DNA of 36,714 nt from Oscillospiraceae bacterium (GCA_020025305.1 JAHHSG010000020.1:1-36714), one strand, 5' to 3'; shown: positions 1 to 7,819, counted from the stretch's first letter. Notes: generated by a model not told the origin, from the letters alone. A program made the numbers and translations.

Positions 1-65
1 CAATAAGCCTTACTTCTAAGAACATTGATACGTTGTTCGGTTTTGAAGGTGTAATACTTTCAGCA
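1..65 (+). other. 23S-5S rRNA internal transcribed spacer (partial)
   Basis: This is the short stretch directly before the 5S rRNA. It has no reading frame with a ribosome binding site and none of the conserved 23S 3'-end sequence that I can recognise. I read it as the spacer of an rRNA operon whose 16S and 23S genes lie to the left of the window. This is an inference from position. Confidence 0.6.
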
Positions 66-180
<115 letters not shown>

Positions 181-193
181 AAAAAGGACATCC

Positions 194-226
194 AAAAAAG
201 GACATCCATTTGGATGTCCTTTTTTG
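194..226 (+). terminator. rRNA operon intrinsic terminator
   Basis: An eight-base-pair stem (GGACATCC / GGATGTCC) with a 4-nt ATTT loop is extended by an A6 tract pairing with a T6 tract. Directly before it, at 181-193, stands an almost exact second copy of the left arm (A5GGACATCC). The right arm could therefore pair with either copy. The hairpin is close to symmetrical and could act on both strands. Confidence 0.9.
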
Positions 227-434
227 TTTCAGTGGCTAGGTGCCTTAGAATGAGTGCAATTTGCTGTTGTACTAAGAGAAATATGGTGCTCACCACCGCG
301 GAGCTGGCCTCAAAAGGGGGTTGTGATGCGATGGGCACCTATGCCAACAGCTCCAAAGGAAGTGCCGCGTCGTGAAAGCGGATTGGAACATATGCAGATG
401 TTCTACTAAATTATTTTGATTATCAGGAAATGCC

Positions 435-463
435 TTGCGCAGTTATGAGGCATATAGTACAAT
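435..463 (+). promoter_or_regulatory. Sigma-A promoter of the PAP2 gene
   Basis: TTGCGC (435-440), 17-bp spacer, TACAAT (458-463). The distance to the ATG at 488 is 24 bp, leaving a very short leader that contains the AGGAGG site. Seen in sequence; activity is inferred. Confidence 0.65.
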
Positions 464-487
464 AGTGCAAAACGTAGGAGGGATGAG

Positions 488-1426
488 ATGGAGGTTTTAT
501 ACTGGCTGCAGGACATGCGGACACCGGCGCTGGATACAGTAATGGAGTTGATCACTCGCATGGGAGAAGAGACCGTCTTTATGTTGGTGGCGATCATTGT
601 CTTTTGGTGTATCAGCAAGCGCGGGGGCTACTATCTTTTAACAGTAGGCTTTCTGGGAACCATCGCTAATCAGTTTTTGAAGCTGCTGTTCCGTATTCCA
701 AGACCGTGGGTACTCGATCCGCAGTTTGAGATCGTGGAGAGTGCCCGGGAGGCGGCTACCGGCTACTCCTTTCCCAGTGGTCACACCCAAAATGCCGCGG
801 GGACTTTTGGAAGCATTGCCCGCATGACAAAGAAGCGCTGGGTACGAGTGTGCTGTATTGTGCTGTTGTTGTCGGTGTCCTTTTCTCGTATGTATTTGGG
901 GGTTCATACTCCTTGGGATGTGTGTGTTTCCCTGATTATGGGCACAGTGTTGGTGTTTGCCGTTTACCCACTGATCCGCAGTACGGAGCAGCAGCCTCGT
1001 CGCATGCTCTGGCTGCTGGCGGGGATGGTGGCCTGTAGCGGCCTATTTTTGATCTTCACATATGTATACCCCTTCCCCGCGGATATTGACATGGCCAATC
1101 TGCAAAGTGGAATATCCAACGGATGGAAGCTGATGGGCGCCACGGTGGGGATGTTGGTGGCCTGCTGGTTGGATCAGAAGTATATTCACTTTGAGACCAA
1201 AGCTGCGTGGTGGGGGCAGGTATTAAAAGTCTTGCTGGGACTTATCCTGCTGCTGGCTATTAAGAGCGGACTGAAACAACCGCTGATCGCATTGTGTGGA
1301 CATGAGGGGATTGCCGGAGCAATCCGCTACGGCTTGGTGGTCGTATTTGCCGCGGCGCTGTGGCCCATGACTTTTCCCTATTTTGCGGCTTTGAAAAGTA
1401 AGAGTAAATCTGGAACGGCTGACTGA
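488..1426 (+). CDS. PAP2-family membrane phosphatase
   Basis: This is an integral-membrane type-2 phosphatidic acid phosphatase, likely acting on a lipid phosphate such as undecaprenyl pyrophosphate or phosphatidic acid. All three catalytic motifs are intact: KX6RP at residues 65-73, PSGH at 96-99 and SRX5HX3D at 133-144, whose histidines 99 and 140 are the catalytic pair in this family. At 312 residues it is longer than the roughly 200-residue minimal PAP2 proteins. The extra C-terminal half adds several hydrophobic segments (about residues 170-300), a layout seen in clostridial PAP2 proteins. The start is set by AGGAGG five bases before the ATG, with a good promoter upstream. It stands alone between an rRNA operon and a convergent gene. 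The substrate cannot be read from the sequence. Confidence 0.9.
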   Translation: MEVLYWLQDMRTPALDTVMELITRMGEETVFMLVAIIVFWCISKRGGYYLLTVGFLGTIANQFLKLLFRIPRPWVLDPQFEIVESAREAATGYSFPSGHTQNAAGTFGSIARMTKKRWVRVCCIVLLLSVSFSRMYLGVHTPWDVCVSLIMGTVLVFAVYPLIRSTEQQPRRMLWLLAGMVACSGLFLIFTYVYPFPADIDMANLQSGISNGWKLMGATVGMLVACWLDQKYIHFETKAAWWGQVLKVLLGLILLLAIKSGLKQPLIALCGHEGIAGAIRYGLVVVFAAALWPMTFPYFAALKSKSKSGTAD

Positions 1427-1454
1427 CTGCTCCAGTAAAACAGACAATCGGCAA

Positions 1455-1495
1455 AAGCCCCCTTTTGTAGGAAAATCACTACATAAGGGGGCTAT
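1455..1495. terminator. Intrinsic terminator between convergent genes
   Basis: A 15-bp inverted repeat with one mismatch (AGCCCCCTTTTGTAG / CTACATAAGGGGGCT) around an 8-nt loop. It follows the PAP2 stop by 28 bp and precedes the end of the opposing gene. Only short T runs flank it on either side, so it may serve both strands with moderate efficiency. Confidence 0.7.
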
Positions 1496-1549
1496 TTATG
1501 TCCGGAGTAAGCAGATAATTTCTATGATAGGGCATGAACTGGCAGAAAG

Positions 1550-1972
1550 CTATTCTGCCAGTTCAAAGACAATACTTCCTGCATGGTAGATGAAAATGTT
1601 CATTTCAAGTAAGCTGTCCAGATCGGGAAGAGATAAAAATCCCGAATAGGTCACAGCGTTGTATCCATACAGCTCATCGATAATTTCAAAGGAGTAGTGG
1701 GGATAGGTGTTGACAAACTCTGAAATTTCCATTTTCTTTCCAGTGAAAGTACCATTTTGTCCACTTTCGCTGAGTAAATGGATATAGGAGAAATCAAAAT
1801 CTACGCCTTCAATTCGAATATTACCGGGTACCTGCTTGCAGGAGTCTTTCATATCTATGTACCCTTGTGGAAAATAAAACCGGAGGGAGCTTTCCAAAAG
1901 CTCTATTTTTTCTGTCCGCATATCGTGTAGACTGTAAGGAACCGTCGGCTTATATTGATAGGCAACATCCAT
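1550..1972 (-). CDS. Hypothetical protein, 140 aa
   Basis: I do not recognise this family. The frame opens at 1987 with no Shine-Dalgarno in front of it. The internal ATG at 1972 is preceded by GGAGG with an 8-base gap, so I take 1972 as the start and the protein as 140 residues. It is soluble-looking, with no signal peptide or membrane span, and rich in Tyr, Phe and acidic residues. A proline/glycine-interrupted region around FYFPQGYIDM (about residues 32-41) slightly recalls SMI1/KNR4-type folds, but too weakly to call. It has more A+T in third positions than its neighbours and stands alone between two convergent or co-directed genes. It may be a recent arrival or a fast-evolving orphan. 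Confidence 0.65.
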   Translation of the reverse strand: MDVAYQYKPTVPYSLHDMRTEKIELLESSLRFYFPQGYIDMKDSCKQVPGNIRIEGVDFDFSYIHLLSESGQNGTFTGKKMEISEFVNTYPHYSFEIIDELYGYNAVTYSGFLSLPDLDSLLEMNIFIYHAGSIVFELAE

Positions 1973-2033
1973 TCTATAGTCCTCCATACACTTAGATTTT
2001 GAAAGGTTTGCGCCAGATGCAAGGGACGGGTGT

Positions 2034-2609
2034 TTAAAAATCCAGCTTGGTGCGTGGACACAGCTCCCGAATTTTGGCTTGCAGGCGCTTGAGGTCTACA
2101 AAGGTTTCAGGCTTCTTACTGGGGTCCCGCAGCAGCGCCGCCGGGTGATAGATGGCAGTCATCAGACGACCATCCTTTTCAAAGAATTGCCCATGCTCAC
2201 GGGTGATCTTAAAATCTGGCTTGATCATCTCCGCTGCGCTGATCCGTCCAAGGCAAACAATCATTTTGGGCTGCATCATCTCTATCTGACGGTGCAGATA
2301 CGCGGCGCAGGCGTCCTTCTCTGTATTCAGCGGATCCCGATTTTGGGGCGGGCGGCATTTGATGCTGTTGGTGATATAGATGCGGTCGCGATGCAGACCA
2401 ATCATAGCCAGCATATCGTCCAGCAGCTGACCTGCACGGCCCACAAAAGGCTTTCCCTGTGCGTCCTCGTTAGCGCCCGGGGCTTCACCCACAAAAAGTA
2501 CCTCAGCGTGCGAATCACCCATGCCAAAGACCACATGAGTGCGGCTTTCACAAAGGGCGCAGGCGCGGCAATTCTCGCACTGCGCTTGCAGTTCCTTCCA
2601 TTCTTCCAT
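2034..2609 (-). CDS. Type-4 uracil-DNA glycosylase
   Basis: This enzyme removes uracil from DNA as the first step of base-excision repair. The 191-residue length fits family 4. The active-site motif GEAPGANED is at residues 41-49, followed by GKPFVGRAGQLLD (52-64). The HPAALLRDP motif near residue 155 corresponds to the family's HPS/HPA catalytic loop. Cysteines at 14, 17, 85 and 101 match the spacing of the four [4Fe-4S] ligands of this family. The start ATG has AAGGAGG seven bases upstream and a TTGTCA-17-TACACT promoter at 2631-2659. It is transcribed divergently from the next gene. Family assignment is firm; in vivo role is from family knowledge. Confidence 0.93.
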   Translation of the reverse strand: MEEWKELQAQCENCRACALCESRTHVVFGMGDSHAEVLFVGEAPGANEDAQGKPFVGRAGQLLDDMLAMIGLHRDRIYITNSIKCRPPQNRDPLNTEKDACAAYLHRQIEMMQPKMIVCLGRISAAEMIKPDFKITREHGQFFEKDGRLMTAIYHPAALLRDPSKKPETFVDLKRLQAKIRELCPRTKLDF

Positions 2610-2630
2610 GCTGACCCCTCCTTTTTTTTA

Positions 2631-2659
2631 AGTGTAGCAGAAAAGACGGCGCTTGACAA
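2631..2659 (-). promoter_or_regulatory. Promoter of the uracil-DNA glycosylase gene
   Basis: On the minus strand TTGTCA (2654-2659), 17-bp spacer, TACACT (2631-2636), 22 bp before the ATG. A second weaker match (TTGACC-17-TACAGT) lies further upstream. Seen in sequence only. Confidence 0.5.
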
Positions 2660-2710
2660 CTGTATGAATCGTCATGGTGTGGGTCAAACTGAGAGGGAAG
2701 GAGGGAGTGC

Positions 2711-3259
2711 ATGGTTTTCTTTTGGTCATTCATCATTTATAGTTTCTTGGGTTATCTGTTGGAAAAACTCTTTGCTGCCGTCAAAAAAAGCCCCCACCAA
2801 GTGCGAAAATGCCGTTTGCTGCTGCCGCTGTGTCCCGTGTATGGGCTTGGGATGGCGGCTGTGGTGGCCCTGCCCACGTCACTGATGGATTCAGCGGTGC
2901 AGGTTTGGTTCTTTGGAGGGCTGGTGGTGACAGCAGTGGAGTTTGTCACGCATCTCTTTTATGATAAGGGGCTGGGGGTGAGATTTTGGGACTATAGCGA
3001 TACAAAATTTCACATGCAAGGGAGAGTGTGTCTCTCGTTTTCTCTTATTTGGGGTGGCCTTGTGACGGTGGCCATATACGCTCTCCAGCCCTGGATCGAG
3101 GTGTTGGCACAGAATGTACCATCCGGTATCACCTATGCACTGCTGCTTATTTCCACAGCGGACGCTGTTTTCTCTTGCCGCGTGTTATGGTGGGGCGGTC
3201 ATGTGGATTGGATGAGTGTTCCGGTGCTGCTGCAGATGCTGCAAAAGGAGAATAGGTAG
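2711..3259 (+). CDS. CmpB-like putative ABC-transporter membrane protein
   Basis: A 182-residue membrane protein of the family known as putative ABC transporter type IV (CmpB-like, Pfam ABC_trans_CmpB). The family hallmarks are visible: an N-terminal FWSFIIYSFLGYLLE segment, PLCPVYGLG near residue 40, a EFVTHLFYDKGLGVRFWDYSD region at about 77-97, and GRVCLSFSLIWGG at 104-116. Four to five hydrophobic segments are present. No ATPase or substrate-binding gene is adjacent, so the transporter name is only the family label and the function is unknown. AAGGAGG lies six bases before the ATG. The gene is divergent from the glycosylase gene and ends before a strong bidirectional terminator. Confidence 0.85.
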   Translation: MVFFWSFIIYSFLGYLLEKLFAAVKKSPHQVRKCRLLLPLCPVYGLGMAAVVALPTSLMDSAVQVWFFGGLVVTAVEFVTHLFYDKGLGVRFWDYSDTKFHMQGRVCLSFSLIWGGLVTVAIYALQPWIEVLAQNVPSGITYALLLISTADAVFSCRVLWWGGHVDWMSVPVLLQMLQKENR

Positions 3260-3352
3260 GCTTGCCTGCCCGGTGCGGGAATGAGCAGGTCATTGCGCTG
3301 GCGGATCGTCTGCGTTTCCCTGATACAGGTGCCATGTTAAAGTGAATCGCAG

Positions 3353-3383
3353 AAAAAAAGCTCCTCAACGAGGAGCTTTTTTT
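3353..3383. terminator. Bidirectional intrinsic terminator
   Basis: A7 tract, stem AGCTCCTC / GAGGAGCT with an AAC-type loop, T7 tract. It serves the plus-strand CmpB-like gene and the minus-strand hydrolase, whose stop codon follows within 5 bp. Confidence 0.92.
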
Positions 3384-3387
3384 CTGA

Positions 3388-4323
3388 TTATAGATGGGCT
3401 TGCAGCCAGTCGAGAATATCGCGGTAAACGATCTCCTGCTGAGGTTGTTCATTGAGAATTTCATGACGCAGGCCAGGATAGAGGATACATTTTACATCCT
3501 TCACGCCGGACTTTTGGAAGGCGTCTCGGGTGCGCAGTACGCCCTTGCCCATGCCGCCCACAGGGTCTTGCTCACCTGAGACGAAGAGAACGGGCATATT
3601 TGGATCCATGCGCTGCAAATTCTTACTTTGCTGGTTAAAGCGGATGCCGTGCAGCATATCTTGGAAGAGGCCTACCGTGGCGTCCTGACCGCACATCGGG
3701 TCGGCGAGGTAGCGATCCACGTTGGCACTGTCAGCAGAGAGCCAGTCAGAGTTGGTGCGGTTGGGGGCAAAAGCCTTGTTGTATCCGCCGAAGGCAAGGT
3801 CGTTGACAAGCTTGCTGGTGCTGCGGCGTCCATTTTTAATGGCGGCGGCACCGGCGACAATCAGGCCGCCTTGGATCATAGCCTCGCTCTGCCAGCCGGT
3901 ACCCATAAGGATTGCTCCCTTGAGGCGGCGAGGGTAACGGATCAGAAAACTGCGGCTGAGGAATGAGCCCATGCTGTGCCCCATGAGGAACAGGGGCAGA
4001 TGCGGCGCATCACGGCGGATACGTGCTTGCAAGAGGGCAATATCATCCACGGCACAAGTCCAGCCGTTCTTGTCCGCAAAATAGATAGGCGTACTCCCTT
4101 CCGGCAGGGACTTACCGTGGCCCAGATGGTCGTGACCTACCACCGCAAATCCGTGTTCCACCAAAAAATGGGCGAAGTGGTCATAGCGGGCAATATGCTC
4201 GGCTACGCCGTGGGCAATTTGCACAATGGCGCGGGGCTCTCCGTTGGAAGGTTCCCACGCACAACCATGCAGGTCGGTTTTGCCGTCGGAGGAAGGGAAT
4301 GTGAAATCGGTACGATTTGTCAT
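3388..4323 (-). CDS. Alpha/beta hydrolase, monoacylglycerol lipase / lysophospholipase-like
   Basis: A Hydrolase_4 (PldB/MGLL-like) serine hydrolase, likely releasing fatty acid from monoacylglycerol or lysophospholipid. The nucleophile elbow GHSMGS places the catalytic serine at residue 117. Asp253 (SGEQDPVG) and His287 (GLRHE) complete the triad. The oxyanion motif HGVAEH at 38-43 is typical of the family. The 311-residue length fits. There is no signal peptide, so the enzyme is cytoplasmic. The frame extends to a TTG at 4329, but the ATG at 4323 lies ten bases from AAGGA and is the more conventional start. The gene is divergent from glycerol kinase, 122 bp away. That suggests a shared role in using acylglycerol-derived glycerol (inference). 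Confidence 0.9.
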   Translation of the reverse strand: MTNRTDFTFPSSDGKTDLHGCAWEPSNGEPRAIVQIAHGVAEHIARYDHFAHFLVEHGFAVVGHDHLGHGKSLPEGSTPIYFADKNGWTCAVDDIALLQARIRRDAPHLPLFLMGHSMGSFLSRSFLIRYPRRLKGAILMGTGWQSEAMIQGGLIVAGAAAIKNGRRSTSKLVNDLAFGGYNKAFAPNRTNSDWLSADSANVDRYLADPMCGQDATVGLFQDMLHGIRFNQQSKNLQRMDPNMPVLFVSGEQDPVGGMGKGVLRTRDAFQKSGVKDVKCILYPGLRHEILNEQPQQEIVYRDILDWLQAHL

Positions 4324-4383
4324 GGTCAAGCTGTCCTTTCTGTGGTATAATGACCGGGAAAGCTGCAGCGTTTGCTGCGGAAT

Positions 4384-4411
4384 TTGTTCAACTCTACCAT
4401 ACTACTATAAC
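4384..4411 (+). promoter_or_regulatory. Promoter of glpK
   Basis: TTGTTC (4384-4389), 16-bp spacer, TATAAC (4406-4411). A small inverted repeat, GCAGC-GTTT-GCTGC at 4365-4378, sits just upstream between the two divergent genes and could be an operator, though it is short. Confidence 0.5.
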
Positions 4412-4445
4412 ATGAGATGATAAAAAAGAAAAGAGGAGAACCAGT

Positions 4446-5939
4446 ATGGAGCATTATATTCTTGCGCTGGATCAAGGCACCACCAGTTCCCGCGCTATCC
4501 TTTTTGATCACATGGGAAATATTGCATCCATGGGGCAGTACCCCTTTCCCCAGTACTATCCGCAGGAAGGCTGGGTGGAACACGATCCTATGGAGATCTG
4601 GGAAACCGAGCGGCAAGCGGCAGAGAAGGCTCTTGCCGCCCTTCCGGATGCCAAGGTGCTGGGCGTTGGGGTGACTAACCAGCGTGAGACTACCATTATT
4701 TGGGATAAGAAAACAGGTGAGCCGGTCTACAATGCCATCGTATGGCAGTGCCGTCGCACGGCAGGGCTGTGCGAGGAACTGAAGAGACAAAATCTGACAG
4801 AGCGCATCCAGACAACCACCGGCCTTTTGATTGATGCCTACTTCTCCGCTACCAAGATTCGCTGGATCATGGATCATGTACCCGGCGTACGGAAGCGGGC
4901 GGAAAAGGGGGAACTCCTTTTCGGAACAGTGGAGACGTGGCTCATTTGGAAGCTCACCGGCGCCCATGTCACAGACTATACCAATGCCAGCCGCACCATG
5001 CTCTTTGATATCCACCGTCTGTGCTGGGATGAGGAGCTGTGCCGGATACTGAATATTCCCATGTGCATTTTGCCCATGCCGGTGAGCAATAGTCAGGTCT
5101 ACGGCTATGTAAAGCCCGGTATCCCGGGCTTGGAGCGGCTGGCAGGCGTCCCGGTGTGCGGGGCTGCCGGCGATCAGCAGTCGGCGCTCTTCGGACAGGC
5201 GTGCTTTCAGACGGGGCAGGCTAAAAATACATATGGTACCGGCTGCTTTACACTGATGAATGTGGGCCATGAGCCGGTACGCTCCCGCGCCGGATTGGTG
5301 AGCTCTGTGGCATGGAATGTAGGGGGCCAAACGGTCTACGCATTGGAGGGCAGCGTTTTTAATGGCGGCAGTACCATCCAGTGGCTGCGGGATGAACTGA
5401 AGATGGTGGACTCTGCGCCGGCGTGTGATCAGCTGGCGGGGACCGTACCTGACAGCGGCGGCGTTGTGGTGGTGCCGGCCTTTACGGGTTTGGGTGCTCC
5501 CTATTGGGATATGTACGCTCGCGGCGCTATTCTTGGCATTACCCGTGGCACAGGGCGTGCACATATTGCACGGGCCGTGCTGGAGAGCATTGCCTATCAG
5601 GTCACGGATCTGATGATGGCCATGCGGCAAGACGCAGGCTGTGATATTACGGAATTGCGTGTGGACGGCGGTGCCAGTGTCAGCGACCTTCTTTTGCAAA
5701 TGCAGGCGGATCTGGTGCGCATCCCGGTAGATCGCCCCCATATGGTAGAAACCACTGCTTTCGGTGCAGCAGCGTTGGCGGGCTTGAGCTGCGGGATGTG
5801 GAGCGGTTTGGAGGAACTGGAATCTTTGCGGCGCAGCCAGCATATATTCCTGCCCCAACGGGTGCAGATGGACTGTGACCGGGATTACCGGCTTTGGAAA
5901 AGGGCCGTGGGACGTGCCGAAGATTGGATTGAGCATTAA
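4446..5939 (+). CDS. glpK: Glycerol kinase
   Basis: Phosphorylates glycerol to sn-glycerol-3-phosphate with ATP, trapping glycerol for lipid synthesis or glycolysis. The FGGY-kinase features are complete: phosphate-1 loop LDQGTTSSRAILFD at residues 8-21, NQRETTIIWDKKTG near 79-92, the GAAGDQQSALFGQ segment carrying the catalytic Asp near 242, and the GTGCFTLMN adenosine-site loop. The 497-residue length matches the family. GAGGAG lies before the ATG. Neither the facilitator gene glpF nor a glycerol-3-phosphate dehydrogenase gene is adjacent, so this is a single-gene unit, with the divergent lipase-like gene as its only obvious functional partner. A histidine equivalent to the PTS-phosphorylated site of Bacillota enzymes is not evident in the region I compared by eye; this needs an alignment. 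Confidence 0.97.
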   Translation: MEHYILALDQGTTSSRAILFDHMGNIASMGQYPFPQYYPQEGWVEHDPMEIWETERQAAEKALAALPDAKVLGVGVTNQRETTIIWDKKTGEPVYNAIVWQCRRTAGLCEELKRQNLTERIQTTTGLLIDAYFSATKIRWIMDHVPGVRKRAEKGELLFGTVETWLIWKLTGAHVTDYTNASRTMLFDIHRLCWDEELCRILNIPMCILPMPVSNSQVYGYVKPGIPGLERLAGVPVCGAAGDQQSALFGQACFQTGQAKNTYGTGCFTLMNVGHEPVRSRAGLVSSVAWNVGGQTVYALEGSVFNGGSTIQWLRDELKMVDSAPACDQLAGTVPDSGGVVVVPAFTGLGAPYWDMYARGAILGITRGTGRAHIARAVLESIAYQVTDLMMAMRQDAGCDITELRVDGGASVSDLLLQMQADLVRIPVDRPHMVETTAFGAAALAGLSCGMWSGLEELESLRRSQHIFLPQRVQMDCDRDYRLWKRAVGRAEDWIEH

Positions 5940-5942
5940 TGC

Positions 5943-5971
5943 TTGCATACATGGATAAAATAGGGTATACT
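5943..5971 (+). promoter_or_regulatory. Sigma-A promoter of the zinc-ribbon gene
   Basis: TTGCAT (5943-5948), 17-bp spacer, TATACT (5966-5971), starting only a few bases after the glpK stop. It makes the next gene a separate transcription unit. Confidence 0.7.
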
Positions 5972-6021
5972 ACCTCTAAAGATGAGTTTATACTTTTTTA
6001 TAAACGAAAGGAGCGCTAAAT

Positions 6022-6435
6022 ATGGCATTTTTTGACGAACTGGGGAAAAAGGCAAAGGATGTAGCCGGTGTTGTGGCTGAGAAGGCAAAAGACGCCGCCG
6101 AGATCGTTTCTGAGAAAGCAAAGGGTGCCGCTGATACCGCTAAGATCAGTATGGAGATCATGAGCGAGCAGCGTGAATTGGAAAAGAATTACAAGGCCAT
6201 CGGCGAGTGGTTTGTCTCTGAGTATGAGGGAGAAGTGCCGGATGCTGTGAAGGACGTTTTGGCTGCTGTCAACGCATCCAAGGCCCATATCGCTGAACTG
6301 GAAGCACTTAAGACTGCCAAGGACATGGAAGCGGCGGAGGAGATCGCTGCGGACGATCAGTCTGTATGCCCTGTGTGCGGTGTCAAGTCTGAGGGGAATT
6401 TCTGTCCCAACTGCGGTGCACCTATGCATCAGTAA
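6022..6435 (+). CDS. Small helical protein with C-terminal zinc ribbon
   Basis: A 137-residue protein of unknown function. Residues 5-45 form an amphipathic helix with repeated heptad-like AEKAKDAAE / SEKAKGAAD units, resembling apolipoprotein- or LEA-like helices. A second helical stretch (about 47-110) follows, and the C-terminus is a zinc ribbon with cysteines 116, 119, 128 and 131 (CPVC and CPNC knuckles). The protein is acidic and cytoplasmic-looking. It has its own promoter and terminator and a GGAG site before the ATG. Proteins with this plan are common in Clostridia and are often annotated only as zinc-ribbon proteins; membrane-surface association is an inference from the helix. Confidence 0.8.
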   Translation: MAFFDELGKKAKDVAGVVAEKAKDAAEIVSEKAKGAADTAKISMEIMSEQRELEKNYKAIGEWFVSEYEGEVPDAVKDVLAAVNASKAHIAELEALKTAKDMEAAEEIAADDQSVCPVCGVKSEGNFCPNCGAPMHQ

Positions 6436-6444
6436 ATGTCCGTT

Positions 6445-6481
6445 AGAAGAGTGGCAGCCGCAGGTTGCCGCTCTTCTTTTA
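6445..6481 (+). terminator. Intrinsic terminator after the zinc-ribbon gene
   Basis: Stem AGAAGAGTGGCA / TGCCGCTCTTCT (one G-U pair) followed by T4. It ends the preceding single-gene unit. Confidence 0.85.
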
Positions 6482-6549
6482 TCAAATGAAGAGACTTGTT
6501 GTCCTCTTGCGCAAGGAGGATACAGTCTAAAAGGAAAGGAGAGCAGTAT

Positions 6550-7170
6550 ATGAGACTTACATGGCTGGGACACGCCTCATTTATGCTGGAATCAGAAGGA
6601 TATCAGCTGGTGCTGGATCCCTTTGCCGATGTGCCGGGCTTGAAGAATGTACACATCGAGGCGGATCAGGTGCTTTGCAGTCATAATCACTATGACCACC
6701 ACTATCTCAAAGGCGTGACGGTGCGGTCAGGCGGACAGTGCCCCTTTGCAGTGGACACAGTGGCGACCTTCCACGACGAGAAAATGGGGGCGCTGCGGGG
6801 TGAAAACACGGTGCACATCCTCTGCGCGGAGGGCTTGCGCGTGGTACATTTAGGGGATCTGGGGCATCGTCTGACGGAGGCGCAGGCTGCACCGCTGCAC
6901 CATTGTGATGTGCTGCTCCTTCCGGTGGGTGGTACTTATACGATCGATTCCGTTTTGGCGGCGGAAACGGTGCAGCAGCTGCAGCCAAGGGTGGTTATCC
7001 CTATGCACTATCGGAGTGAGCAGTTCGGTTTTGCGAAACTCGGCGGCGTAGAACCCTTCATCAAAATGCTGCAGACGTGGCCAGTGCGGCGCTATGAAGA
7101 GAGTACTTTAACGCTGACAACGGAGATGACACCCCAGATTGCCCTCTTAAAACCACTGCTTAACGTATAA
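6550..7170 (+). CDS. UlaG-like metallo-beta-lactamase-fold hydrolase
   Basis: A 206-residue metal-dependent hydrolase of the UlaG / RNase Z-related MBL fold. The HxHxDH metal motif reads HNHYDH at residues 45-50, preceded by the family's WLGHASF start (H8). Later motifs are GDLGH (near 105), the PVGGTYTID loop and PMHYRSE, all typical of UlaG-like proteins. I take the start at 6550 because AAAGGAGAG lies eight bases before that ATG and the protein then begins exactly at the family's first strand; the frame is open further upstream. The substrate is unknown. It could be a lactonase or phosphodiesterase, and UlaG itself is L-ascorbate-6-phosphate lactonase, but no ascorbate genes are nearby. 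Confidence 0.88.
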   Translation: MRLTWLGHASFMLESEGYQLVLDPFADVPGLKNVHIEADQVLCSHNHYDHHYLKGVTVRSGGQCPFAVDTVATFHDEKMGALRGENTVHILCAEGLRVVHLGDLGHRLTEAQAAPLHHCDVLLLPVGGTYTIDSVLAAETVQQLQPRVVIPMHYRSEQFGFAKLGGVEPFIKMLQTWPVRRYEESTLTLTTEMTPQIALLKPLLNV

Positions 7171-7226
7171 AATGGACTCACCTTGCACATACTAGGGGAA
7201 AACATGCAAAAGTAAGGGGGACCCGT

Positions 7227-7763
7227 ATGGTACAGCGCAAGGAGACAAAATGGGAGGTCATAGGCTGGATTTTCACGGTGGCAGCGGGGGTGCTGCTGCA
7301 CTTCACCTACGATTGGAGCGGCCAAAATACGGTGGCAGCGGCGCTGTCCGCTGTCAACGAGTCTACATGGGAGCATATGAAATTGTTCGCCGTACCATGG
7401 ATTTTATGGAGCGTTGTGGAGGCAGTGGCACTGCGCAATGCCGATGCCCCCACCCTTGCTGCCCGGGCAGCGGGGCTGCTGGTGGGATTGGCGGCGATTC
7501 CTGTGCTCTACTATACCTACACAGGCGTCGTGGGAGATCACTTTTTGTGGGCTGATATTGCTGTTTTCCTTCTGGCGACGGTAGCGGGCACCGTGGTGAG
7601 CCGCTGTCTGCTGCGGGAAGGAAAACCCGCTGGGATGCTCTGGCAGGTGGTGGGTGCACTGGTGCTGCTGGGGGTAGGTGCGCTTTTTATCTGGTGGACG
7701 TATGACCCGCCCCTGCTGCCTCTTTTTCAGGAGATACAACCGGGGGCGGCAGGCCGTTCGTAA
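7227..7763 (+). CDS. DUF6512-like membrane protein
   Basis: A 178-residue integral-membrane protein with about five hydrophobic spans. The conserved segment LLHFTYDWSGQN followed by LSAVNESTWEHMKLFAVPW (residues 22-58) is what I associate with the DUF6512 family of Clostridia; that name is from memory. No catalytic motif is obvious, apart from the conserved polar NESxWEHxK group at the membrane interface. The start has AAGGGGG upstream. It follows the MBL hydrolase gene by 56 bp in the same direction, so the two may be cotranscribed. Function unknown. Confidence 0.75.
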   Translation: MVQRKETKWEVIGWIFTVAAGVLLHFTYDWSGQNTVAAALSAVNESTWEHMKLFAVPWILWSVVEAVALRNADAPTLAARAAGLLVGLAAIPVLYYTYTGVVGDHFLWADIAVFLLATVAGTVVSRCLLREGKPAGMLWQVVGALVLLGVGALFIWWTYDPPLLPLFQEIQPGAAGRS

Positions 7764-7777
7764 TTCATAAGATCATA

Positions 7778-7819
7778 GGACGGAGCGGGAGAAAGTTCTT
7801 GCTTCGTCCCTTGCTTTTT
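7778..7819 (+). terminator. Probable intrinsic terminator
   Basis: Stem GGACGGAGC (7778-7786) with GCTTCGTCC (7801-7809), one G-U pair, 14-nt loop, then a T5 run at 7815-7819 after a short gap. It separates the DUF6512-like gene from the XpaC/TelA unit. Confidence 0.6.

Noticed and set aside
4326..5948. A 540-codon minus-strand frame opposite glpK
   Set aside because: Antisense shadow of a well-conserved kinase; rich in His/Cys/Pro as expected of a shadow, with no start signal.
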